Shown: piece after piece, positions 1-11,519 of the stretch
Position numbering within the stretch: position 1 is the first letter of the stretch
How the letters are laid out: every line of letters starts with the position of its first letter
DNA from: Incurvaria masculella
Lineage: Eukaryota; Arthropoda; Insecta; Lepidoptera; Incurvariidae
NCBI GenBank assembly: GCA_946894095.1
Contig: OX335658.1
Span: forward strand, 10,593,001 to 10,657,000
Direction: 5' to 3'
DNA: 64,000 nt
Position numbers and translations under genes: made by a program
The notes under the pieces: model-generated
What the model was told of the DNA's origin: nothing
The model's input: the letters and a program-made list of their open reading frames with translations, nothing else
Databases searched by the model: none

Positions 1-703
1 AGTAAAAGTCCAGGCACGACAACTATTTTCTTCGGAAACACAATATGATGACCTTCTAAAAGACACGTTTTGTCCAAATTTTCCATGAATTTTCTCGTAA
101 AATCAAAAAAATCCGTAATTTTATTCGCATCTTCAGATTGAATTCAAACAAAATCTAATTTAATAAATTGCTATTACAATGTTGGGCTTGATTATATTTC
201 TCGGAGGTAATCATTGTTATTGAAGCTTTAAATTATTAACCAAGTTTTACAGCGAAAATGTTACACTTTGATCTTCACCTTGAAACTCTCGCCTGAATAT
301 TTTCTAATTACGCGTGAATAAATCTAGGCCACCGTCCCAGCCGGGCTACAAATGATTCCTACTAGGTAAACAATACTCGCTGATTGCGAGCAGCATCCAG
401 GCGGACCGGAGATAGTAAAGCAAATTGTCGCCTCAAAAGATAAGTGTTATTTCCAATCAGGAGATGCTTCTCTGTCCCAGTCGCAAATATTAGGACCAGT
501 CGCTGTCGAGATGAGGCGACGAGGCGTTCTAAAAACACTCAGTATTGTGTAATAAGATTGGATTTCGATGTTGCAATCGGTACCGGCTTCTCAATGAAGC
601 ATATGGTATTCATGGTTTTTTATGGTATGGCTAATATACCACTATACCTTGCGAATATATCATAAGGGAGTATGTTTATTTAGATTTTCACTGTTGTTCG
701 ACA
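1..703. other. Intergenic, nothing recognised
   Basis: AT-rich sequence with a slightly GC-richer patch near 330-430. A 73-codon open frame at 444-665 has no recognisable protein signature and I treat it as chance. Confidence 0.6.
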
Positions 704-882
704 TTATACTTAATGTTTACGGATGTATAGTGCTAAGTAAAGCTTACTTCTTACTTCGGAGACGTCGAAAAGAAGCAAGCTTTACTTAACACTTACTCAA
801 GTAAAGCTTACTTCTTTCTTCGGAGACGTCGGAAAGAAGCAAGCTTTACTTAACACTGTACATCCGTAAACATTAAGTATTA
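704..882. repeat. Compound foldback element (nested palindrome)
   Basis: The outer arms 704-745 and 841-882 are inverted copies with only a few mismatches (left arm core TTAATGTTTACGGATGTA). Between and overlapping them lie two tandem copies of a hairpin unit beginning AAGTAAAGCTTACTTCTT and ending AAGCAAGCTTTACTT, each self-complementary around CGGAGACGTCG. The whole folds either as one long hairpin or as two smaller ones. It resembles a MITE or foldback transposon. No coding capacity. Confidence 0.85.
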
Positions 883-1052
883 TGATAAGGCAGGTTTTGT
901 CATGTAGAGTGTAGAGCTTATTTAATGACAATAGTTGTGGTATTAAGTTAATATGGGTGTGTGGGTTCCGGGACGTACAATGAATTCAATTGGGCCATCT
1001 GAATTTCTTTCCGTGCATGACGTAAGAGACAACTAAGGGATTTATCCGTCGT

Positions 1053-1176
1053 GATTCGGATTCCACGTTAAACTGTAGGTCCCCTTCCATACTTACTTGG
1101 TGGTAGGGTTAATTCCGTCCGGTTTGGTTGTGTCCGTGTTTTCCTTCCACTTCAATGTAGCCGTGCAATACAGGGT
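1053..1176 (+). repeat. S2/S3 SINE body fragment
   Basis: Shares the body segment GGATTCCACGTTAAACTGTA, the AGGTCCCCTTCC block and the GTAGGGTTAA block with the full S2 and S3 copies at 21567, 33957 and 10652. The head and 3' end are missing, so S2 and S3 cannot be told apart. Confidence 0.75.
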
Positions 1177-1863
1177 ATTACCTAACGTATGGTATGGTCC
1201 AAAAGTAAACAACGTATTCCTTGGCAAACATGGAGCAAATTATTTCGATAAAGTTTTGTGAATTCGTTAAGGTTTGAGATTCGATGCCCAAGGTCGTGAA
1301 ACGGCAAATAACTTCAAAATGAAATCTATGATGGTACCATTTTTACTCTTTTAACGTGTATTTTAATTAAGTATGTTTACTTAATACCATTTGTCTAAGC
1401 GGGTTAGGGCTATTTAGAAATTTCCTGAAACCAACCAGTCAAATAAAATTAAAGTCGTCATTTGTAGCATCAACCCAACACCTCTAGGCATCGATTACGC
1501 GCAAAAAAGACCAGTCAAATGCAATATTTTATTGATTTTTTACAATTGCCGGCATAATCGCAAATGCCTAGGTTTTTTATAGAAACCCTGAATATAGCAT
1601 ACGCCTGCGACGTATACATATAAACACATGATATAACTATCTAACAGCTTGAGATAAATGAACACATATCTACGTTGTTAAGGCTTGCCCTATCCGCCCT
1701 CGTAAACTATCACGAGATGGAGGTCCCCTGTTCATTTTCAGTGGGCGAAACCACTACCCTCGGTCTGTCATACGGCTGATGTGGGCTTACAAAGAACGCC
1801 CACTGCGCCCACTATCTACATCTGCGTAGCTCATTCACACAAATTAGAATGCGATTGTTATTT
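1177..1863. other. Intergenic, nothing recognised
   Basis: No coding, RNA or repeat feature seen. A moderately GC-rich stretch lies at 1680-1820. Confidence 0.5.
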
Positions 1864-2110
1864 AAAAACCGGCCAAGTGCGAGTCGGACTCGTACATGAC
1901 GGGTTCCGTATCATCTTACGTGATTAAACATCAGAAAAAACACGTTTTTTTGTCCCCCTTGGATGTTTATTGTTTTTAAATAAATACACACTCTGTGAAA
2001 ACTTCAGCTGCCTACCTATTACGGTTCATGAGATACAACCCTGTGACAGACGGACGAACGGTCGGACAGAGGAGGCCTAGTAATAGCGTTTCTTTAAGGC
2101 TCCCTATGAC
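1864..2110 (+). repeat. S1 SINE copy
   Basis: Begins AAAACCGGCCAAGTGCGAGT and carries the GGGTTCCGTA block, the ATACACACTCTGTGAAAA block and the GACGGACGAACGG run of this family. The 3' end has diverged: the terminal TACGGAACCCT arm present at 31000 is not conserved. The head has only weak A- and B-box resemblance to a tRNA. Confidence 0.85.
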
Positions 2111-2527
2111 GCTAACCTCCAATAATTTGGGGTTATTTTAATTTTATTTCAGCGTCAGTTATGAATAAACACCCGTAGAAAAATCGACCGTAGAAAGACT
2201 AGACTATTATCTAATGTATGACCGTATTACGGTTTTATTGAGTTGCTTATGCTCATTCAAAAAATATGTTTGGAAATACCTATTTACTCTTAGAAGTATT
2301 TACTAGGTTTTTACTGAGTTTTTTCTTTTTTTTTTTGGAAATTTCGCTCGTCTAAAAACTTAAAATGTATTTTTATATATCTGGACTTAGATGGCTAATA
2401 CCCATCTATTTTCATGACTTTTTCCCGACACACCTCACGGGAAATCTCGAACTAATCTAGAAAATAATCGAGAACTCGTTGCGTTAAATGCGAACCACGA
2501 ACGACAAAGTCCTAACGATCGTTATAA
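2111..2527. other. Intergenic, nothing recognised
   Basis: AT-rich with a homopolymer T tract near 2325. No feature seen. Confidence 0.5.
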
Positions 2528-2854
2528 TGTATGGCTAATACCACACCCACCGTCATTATTTTTGCCCAACACACTGCATTTCTGAAAGCTAATAGGTGCC
2601 ATGCACACGGACAGTTTTCCATGACCGTTTCGACATTTTTTTCATCCAATTCGATGTAACCAACTCGGGCGATCTTAACCCTACTAGACAGTAGGGGATG
2701 GGGACATGGGTTTTACATTGATTCCAAACCATTTAACAGCTCGCATTCGTGATCGAACTCAGAAAGAGTAAGAGAAAGAAACGTGGGCAGGGATTGAACC
2801 CATGACCTCTGGCATAGAATGCATGTCCCCGTCCCCATGAATTACGAGCCACTC
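2528..2854 (-). repeat. S2 SINE copy, near full length
   Basis: Antisense on the given strand. The tRNA-like head is at 2780-2854 with B-box GGTTCAATCCC (complement at about 2791-2801). The body runs down to the characteristic GGCTAATACC end near 2533. Several small deletions relative to the copy at 21567. Confidence 0.85.
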
Positions 2855-3801
2855 AAATGGTGGTAAGCTCATAGTGAAATTCATATTGATCGATCGAGAC
2901 GCACGACTGTGATAAAAAAAAAATTCTCTCTGATAGCTAGCCTGTTGGCATTCGTCCAGTCTTAGTCCCTCCGATACATAGTACGTGGGGTAAGACAAAA
3001 TTTCTATGGAAAAGATAATTTACAGGCCCATAATTTATTAAAAACGTTCCAAATCGTAGACTTACGTTACGTGAGTAAGTTCACGCGGCGCTGACGGATT
3101 GCCCCACTCTGTAGCATCCACTTTTAACGGCCTGTCAAATTTATTCACGCCTGAACTTTCGTTAACATATGTTTACACAGCCCGCCGCACCCTTTCGCGC
3201 CCCGGCACCTGTTCTCACTCGCCAGCTCTTGAACTATTGCGCGGCTCGCAACTTTTTGCATTCGGACCCTTTATTTGAGTGTGGCCTAGCGGTGAGAGCA
3301 TTAAGTCAACGCGTTCCATAAATCAGGACCGTGCTCGCTCGTCTGTTGAAGATTTAGGGGCCTCCGCCGATAAGCGTAGCAAATGGAATCGATGTAGGAG
3401 CGCAGAGAATACAGACAACTTACATTTTCCCTAACGATACACGTACGCGAAGTCCGATAGGGATCTCCGTCTTGTTACGAGTTCCATTGTGCTATTTCGT
3501 ATTTCTAATAAATTGTACCGCACGACGTTGTAGCATACTCTTAACGCCTTCAGAGTGATAGGACGAAACAATTTTTTTAAGTAGTAACGGGAAAACAAAC
3601 ATCTTCATGTCGTAAATTAGATTTTTTCTCTTTTTTAAGTAATTTCTTTTGCAAAGTTATTGTTGACTCCAGAAAAAGGATGTTCTTTCCGCCCACTTCA
3701 AATCCATTTTACGGAATTGATATTATAGATTACCATTTAATACAAACATGGATCATCTCGGTACAGAACAGCAGGAAAATATTTGTGAAAATACGAGTTA
3801 T
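2855..3801. other. Intergenic, nothing recognised
   Basis: No gene seen. A GC-richer patch at 3170-3250 and an A-box-like string GTGGCCTAGCGGTGAGAGCA at 3281-3300 hint at an old tRNA-derived remnant, but no matching B-box was found. Confidence 0.45.
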
Positions 3802-3862
3802 TTATCGAACCCAAAGCACAACATCCTAATCCGTCACGCGTTACCACTAAGCCAATCGACAG
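3802..3862 (-). repeat. tRNA-like SINE head remnant
   Basis: On the minus strand TTGGCTTAGTGGTAACGCG fits an RNA polymerase III A-box and GGGTTCGATAA, about 30 nt further on, partly fits a B-box. There is no clean cloverleaf and no CCA-proximal stem, so this is a SINE or tRNA-pseudogene remnant rather than a tRNA gene. Confidence 0.4.
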
Positions 3863-4502
3863 CCAATACACATATCAATCCAATGCCGGGAAAAGGGGTT
3901 TAGGAGGGATCGGTGATATTGTGGCAGCGATGAAAGCGTACAGCGTACACTCGTCGCCAGCTAGTGGACGGAGCGAACGGCTGTTGGAAACACGACCGCC
4001 TCCGCCGACGGTATAAATCACTGTGCGGTCGGACGGGCGTCCCCCCAGCAGCACCACCGCAGTTTGAAAATGGAACGTCTCGAACAAACAATAATCGTCC
4101 AATACCAATGATAAACGACTCTGAAATGGTTAAAAGCTACGTCGCCAAAAGTGGACGCCGTTTACGTATAGACGGATACGTATACGAGTCAACGTTTCGC
4201 ACACATACATGTACTACTACAGTCCACATGCGGTTTCAGTGGGTCTTGATTTTTGTATTATTGAATTTCTATATTTGCATAAGAAGTATTAGATATATTG
4301 CCATTATGTTTGAACAATGAGCAGATACAATAATATCAGCCACATATCTTTTTTATTTAGTTGTTGTGATAATTTCTGACTATATGACAGAACTGACTTC
4401 ACCGAACTATTTCTTCGGTTAGGTTATATTAAGTAAGATTTGGTTCGATTTGATAGAAACGATTGATAAAACTCGTGAAAATTGTAATACCACTAGTTAG
4501 TT
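3863..4502. other. Intergenic with GC-richer patch
   Basis: 3920-4060 is GC-richer and open in three frames, one reaching 118 codons (3964-4320, plus). The predicted peptides overlap on both strands and have no recognisable motif, so I do not call a gene. A CpG-rich regulatory patch is possible. Confidence 0.4.
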
Positions 4503-4740
4503 ACATTGGTTTGGACATGTAAAGCTAATGTGTGACCAGAGGATAAAAACATTCGAAGGAGAAGTGAGTTGAAGTATCGTGCCTAGAATAACGTACCACG
4601 CCCAAATCGGTGTAATATTTCGTAATGGTCAGGTACGTAACACCCGTAATTGCAGAGCATCTATAAAAAAAACATGTATGCATGTATGTATTTGAGGAAG
4701 TAAAAGAAGCCTGTTGTGATCGTATGTAGATAGACCCTGA
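4503..4740 (+). mobile_element. NL4 non-LTR 3' coding remnant, degenerate
   Basis: Contains in-frame LHWFGHVK, resembling the C-terminal RWFGHV motif of RTE/R4-like non-LTR polyproteins, then a frame resembling YH.QIG...QVRNTRNCRA and EEVKEACCDR. The same sequence recurs at 20000-20245. It is broken by stops and shifts. Family name uncertain. Confidence 0.5.
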
Positions 4741-4870
4741 ACAAGATCACTGTTTTTTTCTTGAATATTAGTCAAAAAATTAAGTTTAAATACTAGTGAG
4801 TTAGTTACTTTGGATAAATATAAAAAAAAAACTTTAATTCTTTTTTTACGGTTTTTTTATGTAACTGAAT

Positions 4871-5146
4871 ATGGATGGCTAATACCACACCCACAGTCGT
4901 GATATTAGCCCAATACACCGCATTGCCGCTTCAAGCATCTTTTCATCCAATGCGACGGTACCAACAACCTTTTAGGGGAAGGTTACCTACAGTTGTACAT
5001 ATAATTCGAACCATGGAGCAGCTCGCATCGTAACGAAATGCACTTATCCAAATCAGAAAGAGAAAGAAAGTGGTGCGTGAACGGGGCGGGATTTGAACCC
5101 AGCCCTTGGTATGCAAGGCAAGACCCCGCGCCACTAGACTAACCGC
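4871..5146 (-). repeat. S2 SINE copy with internal deletion
   Basis: The antisense tRNA-like head (B-box complement GGATTTGAACCC near 5088-5099) and the GGCTAATACC end near 4877 are both present. The middle of the body is missing: CCGCATT joins directly to GCCGCTTC, removing the block normally between them. Confidence 0.85.
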
Positions 5147-5525
5147 TTAAAATCCATAAGCTTCTTGTTTCGAGCAGGTGCGACGTAATTTGAGTTAGGC
5201 TTTGACTTTTTTTCTCTTAGAAAGCCCTTCATCTTATCTCGAAGCCCCTGAATCTCTTTCATTTGATCTCCAACACTTTCCTTTCATCGTCAACATTGCC
5301 GGGAGCGAACGAAATGGAATTGTTCAAGTGGGCCACTTGGCACGGAAGGATTTGATTTTTAATACAATTTGAGTAGTCCTTCTGCTACAAATAAATGCGA
5401 TCGTAATCTTTCTTGTAGGCATTTTCACAGATTATCTAAACGTTATCGGTTGATAACGTTTTTAATATAACAAAGTAGGTGCAGCAAAAATAGGTTTAAT
5501 TGCTGTTATTTTCATATAGTCTTGG
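5147..5525. other. Intergenic, nothing recognised
   Basis: No feature seen. Confidence 0.5.
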
Positions 5526-6642
5526 ATTATTATTATTATTATTATATACACTAGCAGCTGAAAGCTGATGCGTGTACTTCACTGATTGAGTGCACATTGT
5601 TTTTATTTTATTATTTTATTTTTATTTTAAGTGTTCATAATACGAATGGTTTTTTTTTATATTTTTTAACATGATTGTCCAAATTGTTTTTGAAATTGTT
5701 CACTGAGCTAGCACTTATGACTTCCTCCGGCAGCTTGTTCCAGTCTTACACAACACGGTTTGACAGAAGGTGTTTCCTCAGGTTGGAATTGAAGCTATTA
5801 TGATTGAGTTTCAGAGAATGTCCACGAAGTTTTTGGTCAGTGTTCAGGGAATACATAGCTTTTAGGTTAGGTACGTCATAATGTCCATTTAATATTTTGA
5901 TGGTTTCAATTAAGTCGCCTCGCTTTCTTCGCTCCTCTAGTGAAGTAAGGCCCAGGGCCTCTAATCGAATCTCGTATTGCTTATTCCTGAGAGGCCACAC
6001 CATCTTAGTGGCTCTTCTCTGTACTCTTTCTAGCAATTCAACATCCTTCTTGAAGTATGGTTTCCAGACTTGGTATGCGTACTCTAGGAGAGGACGTACA
6101 TATGCTTTGTAAAGTTTAACAAATACTTCTGCTGTGATGTGTGAAAAAGACTTCCTAACCATATAAAGAAGTGAATTTGCTCTCTTTACAAGTTCAATGA
6201 TGTGTGGTACCCACTTGAGATCGTGTGATATTGTCACTCCAAGGTCTTTTTGTGAAGACACTGCACTTAGTGGTAATCCATCAATTGTGTACTGGTGGTG
6301 TGGGTTCCTTTTGCCTATGTGCAGCACAGTACATTTGCTAGCATTTAATGTTAAGAGCCAGCCTTTAGTCCATTGTACTGAGCGGTCGAGATTGTCTTGT
6401 ATCAATTGACGGCTAACAATAGGGTCCCCAAAAATTTTCGTGTCATCAGCAAAAAGTGTGAATGGTTGCTGCATTACGGCTTGTAGATCGGTCAGAAAAA
6501 TTCCAAAAGCGACTGGGCCGATAACCGAACCCTGGGGAACCCCGCTAAGCACATCGTGCGCCTCTGAATAAGCCTCGCCAACGCGTACTCTGAATTTCCT
6601 GTTTGTGAGAAAGTCCTTGATCCATGCCAGTTTTCCATGTAT
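5526..6642 (-). mobile_element. NL1 non-LTR retrotransposon, 5'-truncated
   Basis: Minus-strand remnant of a CR1/Jockey-like LINE. It starts inside the reverse transcriptase domain near 6642 and ends in a 3' UTR with a (TAA)n tail at 5526-5545. Such 5' truncation is normal for target-primed reverse transcription. The reading frame is described separately at 5635-6642. The upstream side abuts the 3' tail of a different element (6660-6805). Confidence 0.85.
5635..6642 (-). pseudogene. Reverse transcriptase C-terminal half (NL1)
   Basis: The frame opens near 6642 without a start codon, reading through LAWIKDFLTNRKF, then SGVPQGSVIGP (RT block B) near 6550, then TLFADDTKIF with the catalytic FADD near 6450. 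Thumb and C-terminal motifs follow: KDLGVTI, VKLYKAYVRPLLEYA, LLERVQRRATKMV, LGLTSLEERRKRGDLIE. A stop codon at 5746-5748 interrupts the frame; the same frame continues beyond it with DWNKLPEEV, typical of this family's C terminus, to a stop at 5635-5637. The endonuclease domain and the N-terminal RT are missing, so the fragment cannot make an active protein. Assignment to CR1/Jockey-like elements comes from the motif set; the exact clade is uncertain. Confidence 0.85.
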
Positions 6643-6659
6643 GTTTTATTTAATCTATT

Positions 6660-6805
6660 CAAATTAAAATAAAGAAAGAAATTCTTTATTGCGCACTTAG
6701 ATTAAAATTAATACTCAGAACAATACATTAAAAAGCGGGACTGCACAAAGGTAGACTTATCAACATAAGTGATTTCTTCCAGTACACCTTTAGGGCGATG
6801 AGCAT
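6660..6805 (-). mobile_element. 3' tail of a non-LTR element
   Basis: The minus strand reads ACTGGAAGAAATCACTT, then CCTTTGTGCAG, then GCAATAAAGAATTTCTTTC. The same order occurs on the plus strand at 31319-31457, so this is a dispersed 3' UTR ending in an AATAAA-like signal and a CTTT-rich tail. No coding part is attached. Confidence 0.75.
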
Positions 6806-6910
6806 AATAATAAAAAAAATGTGGTAATGCGTATTGCGTAAATGGTGCCTATTTAATCTGATTAAACGGTGAAAATGTTCAAGTCATAGGTTCTTTTATT
6901 GAACTTGACA

Positions 6911-7095
6911 TGCATGGCTAATACCACACAACTACCGTTATCGTATTAGTCGAGTACACCACTTTCCCGAAGGATTGAGGTTCCCTTTCTGAGCACGGCT
7001 ACATTGAACTGGATGGAAAACCCAGACAATTTTTCATTGCCGCTTCAACCATAGTTTCAGCCAATGCGGCGGTACCAACCCGGCAATGCCGCCAG
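6911..7095 (-). repeat. S2 SINE 3' half
   Basis: Contains the GGCTAATACC end, the CCCGAAGGA block, the ACTGGATGGAAAACCCA block and CATTGCCGCTTCAACCAT, all antisense. The head and first half are absent (5'-truncated copy). Confidence 0.8.
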
Positions 7096-7199
7096 AATTT
7101 TACTTGCCCTTACTGCACTGGCACTGCTACGTAAATACGTATACAAAACCAACAAAAGCGGAATTAGCCCTACCACATAGTACATTAATTTACAAGTAC

Positions 7200-7465
7200 T
7201 TAGTTTGCACTTTTCTCTTAAGGCTTGTCTACATCTAAGCGTAACTGATTTATATTTAACCTATCCTGTGTCCCATGTAATTAAAAACATGTGTAGTAAG
7301 TTTCATGGAATTCGGATGATCGGTTTAAGAGTTATGGAGGAACATACATACAGAAATAATTTACTAAAAATCGACAATTTTGTTTTTCATAGTCTACAAA
7401 CGCAGTATCATAGAAAACAAAGCAACATACTCCATAAACACACGTTACAAATGTATTATTAGTAT
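7200..7465 (+). repeat. RY repeat copy
   Basis: Shares AAGAGTTATGGAGGAACATA, a CATACAGAAAT block, ATCG(A/T)CAATTT and AAAACAAAGCAAC with copies at 11520-11745 and 27325-27470. An 85-codon frame lies within it but is not conserved between copies. Class unknown. Confidence 0.7.
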
Positions 7466-7639
7466 ATAGATTAATATTATTAGATCGATGAACGAGCAGC
7501 TAAAGCGTGTATGTTAAAATTTTGGTTTTTTAACGTTTATAGTTCTCGTCAAACTGTAATTAGTATTAAATGATTGTAATTATTGTAAAGTGTGTTATAT
7601 ACTGTATTTATTCCTCCCCATCTTACCTATGTATATCCA

Positions 7640-7880
7640 AAGCACCCGCCGCAGAGAATCAGAGCACCCCCTTGTGGTTGAAGTTAGGGTTTTGAGAACG
7701 AACCGTTTCTGAAACTCATTTCTCTGCCGCACCGCCAGGCTATGGAACTGTCTGCAAAGCCGCTGGTATGGTGCCTCGCTGGGAATGGTTTCGCGAGGCG
7801 AAGTGTATTTGGCTCTTCTGAGAACTTTTGGTCCTCAGCACAGCCACCCATACCGGTTGTTCATAAAAAAACCATGTTAG
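7640..7880 (+). repeat. RE repeat, possible non-LTR 3' end
   Basis: 7763-7870 matches 53365-53475 (TGGTATGGTGCCTCGCTGG; TTTGGTCCTCA(G/C)CACAGCC; then CATAAAAAAA). Just upstream one frame reads RTARLWN, a motif common near the C terminus of non-LTR polyproteins, so this may be the end of a LINE and its 3' UTR. The frame is closed by stops. Confidence 0.5.
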
Positions 7881-9289
7881 CGTAATTTTTTTTTACCGTA
7901 AATTTTTTTATTTTCTGTAGGCGATCAATGTCTCAAATGTTGTCTTTCACAGGTGAAGAAACTAGCAGGCAGAAAGTTTGTTTCAGTTAGGCTGCTTCTA
8001 TTGGAAAGAGAAAGAGTTCGAAAAAGTCGTTGCGCTCCTAAAATTTCCAGTCGGATGTGTTTTTAATTCACCGAAACAGAGTGGTGATGTTTTTGGACCC
8101 CTGTCTCCCATCGGCGGATTCCGGTGAAGGGCGAACGCTTTTCGTAGAATCACGTTTGGGTCTGTCACAATCAAAGCAATGAAGGTCAACTTTTTTAAAA
8201 CATTGCCTCGGGGTAAGAGTCGTTGGTTTCTTTCACAGGCTTGAAACCATAATTGTCGGATATGTTGTTAAGTTGAAGATGGCTTTTACATCAGAAAATA
8301 CTTGTAAGTTATTCAAAGGAAAAATTGCCTGTTCCTTTTGTCCGGTTTGTGTATCCTAGCATGGCGCTTAGTTTCCAAGAAAATGCGGCTAATATCATGA
8401 ACGTACGTTTAATATTTCATGCATGTCCAATTCCACAAAAAAAATGCGGCAAACATTTTAATTATATTCGGAAAAAAGGAGCAAAAAAAGGAAACCAACC
8501 ATCCTCATGTACGTGGTAGGCGAATGAGTGAGAACTGAATATACGATTAAAATCAATTGTAACATTTTCCATTAATTTACTGAAAAAGGGGCCTAACAAA
8601 AGAGACAAATATATGTTGCTCAAGGGCTGCAGTCCTGTCTCCAATTTATCAATTTATTCCGATTTTCCTGCTCGTTATTTTAGTTCTCAATACACATGAA
8701 TATTATGAAAACATAATATTTTCTTATGAACAGTATTAGCATACACATCTTAACAGTAATGATGCTCTATTCCAGAACTATCTATGTTCAAACGTATTAT
8801 TCAAATCTCGTACTCTCGTATTCAATACTCATACAGGGGATGTTACGTAGGAAATGACGTACACTACTCATATACATACTCTACTGCTATAATCGCTACC
8901 TTCACAAGTCCATTTCAGTAAAGTGGGGGGAAAATGAATGCTCTTTAGATTATCTCAACCTTCGTGATTATAATTACGTACTGATTACGGGATTGTTTTC
9001 CAAATTAGGTCAGGCATTGAAGAGCGAATAAACGTTAGTACACGTCACTGTAAAATTCTTAAGGTATTTTTCCCGGTAGCCACATTTCCGTATTCGTCTT
9101 TTGCTATATCGTGAAATGCTATTTCTGCTCCAAAATCTCTGCAAATATCAAACTTCCTTCGCCCTTTTCAATAACGCGGATCTATGCGCAAAAATCTCGG
9201 TCGATATCGACCTAACGAAAACGGTTAGGACTTTACTAACGCACACAAAACATGTTCTGCATAGTTCCGTCTCATGTCGAATTTGTTCG
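7881..9289. other. Intergenic, nothing recognised
   Basis: Mostly AT-rich, with short chance open frames only. No RNA or repeat feature that I can support. Confidence 0.45.
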
Positions 9290-9560
9290 AAACGGAACAA
9301 TTCCCCGCTCGGCTCGGCGCGCGGCGTCAGTTAGCGGCGGCGGCTCCCGTGACAGCCACATATAATTTTTCACCTCGACCCACTCTCGAGGGCGACTCAT
9401 CAATCTTGTCAGCTAAACCCACGTCCTGTCGGCGTGTGCTCCCCCCCCCTCCACCCCTGCCCCGCCGCACAGGAAGAGCCACACTGCTGGAGGCGACGCA
9501 ACCTCTCGACGCCAGGTGATCAGCGACCGTTGGGGTCGACGCCGGTGATAGACATGCCGT
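9290..9560. other. GC-rich island with C-tract
   Basis: CpG-rich segment in an AT-rich setting, with a cytosine tract at 9440-9464 that gives four or more guanine runs on the minus strand. Several overlapping short frames are open on both strands, as expected in GC-rich DNA, and none has a recognisable motif. It could be a promoter or first exon, but no splice signal or start supports that. Confidence 0.4.
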
Positions 9561-10494
9561 TTTCTCTGGAACCGAGTCTTATTCCGAGGAATTATGGTGC
9601 CGTAACACACAAATGGCCGTTAGTTTTGTTAAAAACGAAACTCGATAAATATTCTACCAAAATAGTGGAGATTATATAATACTTGTTGAAGTACCCGGCT
9701 CAGCTTGGGCCAATGTTGTTTCGTACTTATTTAAGGAATAGAAAAAATAAATAAGATGTTTTATTGGTGCATTATATGATAAATGATATAAATTACAAGC
9801 CATGCACAAACGAAGAAGCAGATTAAACTATTTAAAGTGAATTTCGTCACGAACGCGAGTTATTTCATGGTTTGGAATCCTGATGGTAGGACTACATAAA
9901 CCATTATCAAGTGAAAAGTAGAAGCACTACTGGAAACAAAACAGAAATAAAAGTTCTAAAAGATTATGATGCAGAAAGGAATAATTATACTTTGTAAAAA
10001 TTTGATAGATAAGAACATTATTTTCTAGTGACGATTAGTCATATAACATCGTCTTTACTCTTTTTCGAGCATTCTCTTTCTCTTTTTTATCTTCCATTAC
10101 TCCGTTTCATAAGTTCAACCTGTCTTTTTAGTTTAATACCAATGCTGGAGTACATCATCCATGTAAACGTTAATATTATAGTTGTGTATAATTGGATACT
10201 ATATAGTGTTGTAGTAACCAGAGATGGAGAACTCCAGCCTTATATGCAAAATGTTAAGCTTAAAATAATATAATTCAAATTCGTTGGTCTTGATGCAAGT
10301 GATGGTTCCGTAGTTATAGGTCAGGCCGCAGTCGCGACAAAAACATACTTCTATCAAGATTGCAGACTGTCAGCACTTTCCCGACCGCGGGCCTATCTCG
10401 GAGGTTCAGGTACAAAAACCTTTCGGAGCCTGGGAGGCGGCGGCGCGGCGGCCATCATCTATTTCGCTTTAAAAAGTATGTGTATCTATCTTTA
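9561..10494. other. Intergenic; short GC patch at 10380-10450
   Basis: AT-rich except for a GC-rich patch with GGCGGCGGCGCGGCGGCC at 10435-10452. No gene seen. Confidence 0.45.
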
Positions 10495-10640
10495 TAAAAA
10501 ACCGGTCAAGGGTGAACGTGTTCACGTGGCGAGGGTACCGTCACTGCTAAGGACCTGGGGCCTCAAGAGTTACGATGATTTTTTGCAATTTCATACAAAA
10601 TGTGTACTTCAGAAATCTAGCTCTAAAAGTATGACGTTTT
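10495..10640 (+). repeat. S1-like SINE, degenerate
   Basis: Starts AAAAAACCGGTCAAGGGTGA and continues with CGTG(T)TCACGTGGCGAGGGTACCGT, the layout of the S1 head, with many substitutions. Probably an older relative of S1. Confidence 0.5.
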
Positions 10641-10651
10641 GAGCAAAAGTA

Positions 10652-10885
10652 TTACCTCGCTAGCCCCGTAGTGCGACGAATTGCGATTCGATAAGCTGGG
10701 TGAAGCAACTCTGAGCGCGGTTGGGTTCTATATGGGTGACCATTTTCAACCGTTGAGGCTGGTCGTGGTTCGGATTCCACGTAAAACTGTGGGTCCCCTT
10801 CCTTACCTACTAGGTGGTAGGGTTAATCCCGCCCGAGTTGATACATCGCGTTGAATAAACGCTGGTCGAAGCGGCAATGAATTAA
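10652..10885 (+). repeat. S3 SINE with 5S-rRNA-like head, 3'-truncated
   Basis: The head at 10652-10761 contains GCGATTCGATAAGCTGGGTG, GAGCGCGGTTGGGTTC and ATGGGTGACCATTTTC, aligning with the internal promoter region of 5S rRNA (A box AAGC..AAGCA, then GCGCGGTTAG, then C box TGGATGGGTGACC). The S2 body follows from GGTTCGGATTCCACG. The copy ends near 10885 within the body. Confidence 0.75.
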
Positions 10886-11519
10886 ATTGCAGTTCAATGA
10901 CAAGGAAACGTCCTTAAAATTGCGTTCCAAAAGAATAAGATTTTATTAAAAACGATTCCTGGACATAAAATTACAAATACTCATTTTAACTCAATGATAT
11001 TTCTCAAATAAGCTTCATTAAATATATATTTCATTGGATCCAAAATGATTAAAATTATATGATGGGTAAAAGCATCGAAAAATTTAAAAATCTATTAAAA
11101 AAATAAAACTATTACCATTTTTTATTGTGAACTACTTATAGACGGGTCAACTTAATCAGTAAATCTTTCAGTGTAAATTCTAATTATGCAAACAATAATA
11201 ATATTTACAAAAACCTACTATCTATTACGCCCTATTCGTCTGGGTTTTCTTTCTCAAGCTTATCCCTAAGCGACTCATCAAAAGAATTTTCACTTGGAGC
11301 ATAAGGGTGTGCACCCTTCCATGATTATTAGATTGAGGTGTAGCGGTCCTTCTTCTAAAAAAAGCAATATTTTTCTCATTTTCTGCAAAATTATCTTTTC
11401 TCCAAGCATTTTTGTATTTTTAATAGCCTTAGAAAATTATGTTGTAAATTACCTTCGCCGCATTTAAAATTGATGTCATTTCATATACTTTTGCTTCTGG
11501 TAGTCAAATTATGCTACCT
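10886..11519. other. Intergenic, nothing recognised
   Basis: AT-rich; no feature seen. Confidence 0.5.

Noticed and set aside
3964..4320. 118-codon frame as a gene
   Set aside because: Overlapping frames on the opposite strand, low-complexity composition and no motif.
7998..8644. Short frames as small genes
   Set aside because: Sizes of 60-64 codons in several frames, no motif and no context.
9101..9679. Cluster of overlapping short frames as exons
   Set aside because: Open on both strands because of GC composition; no splice sites or motifs that agree.
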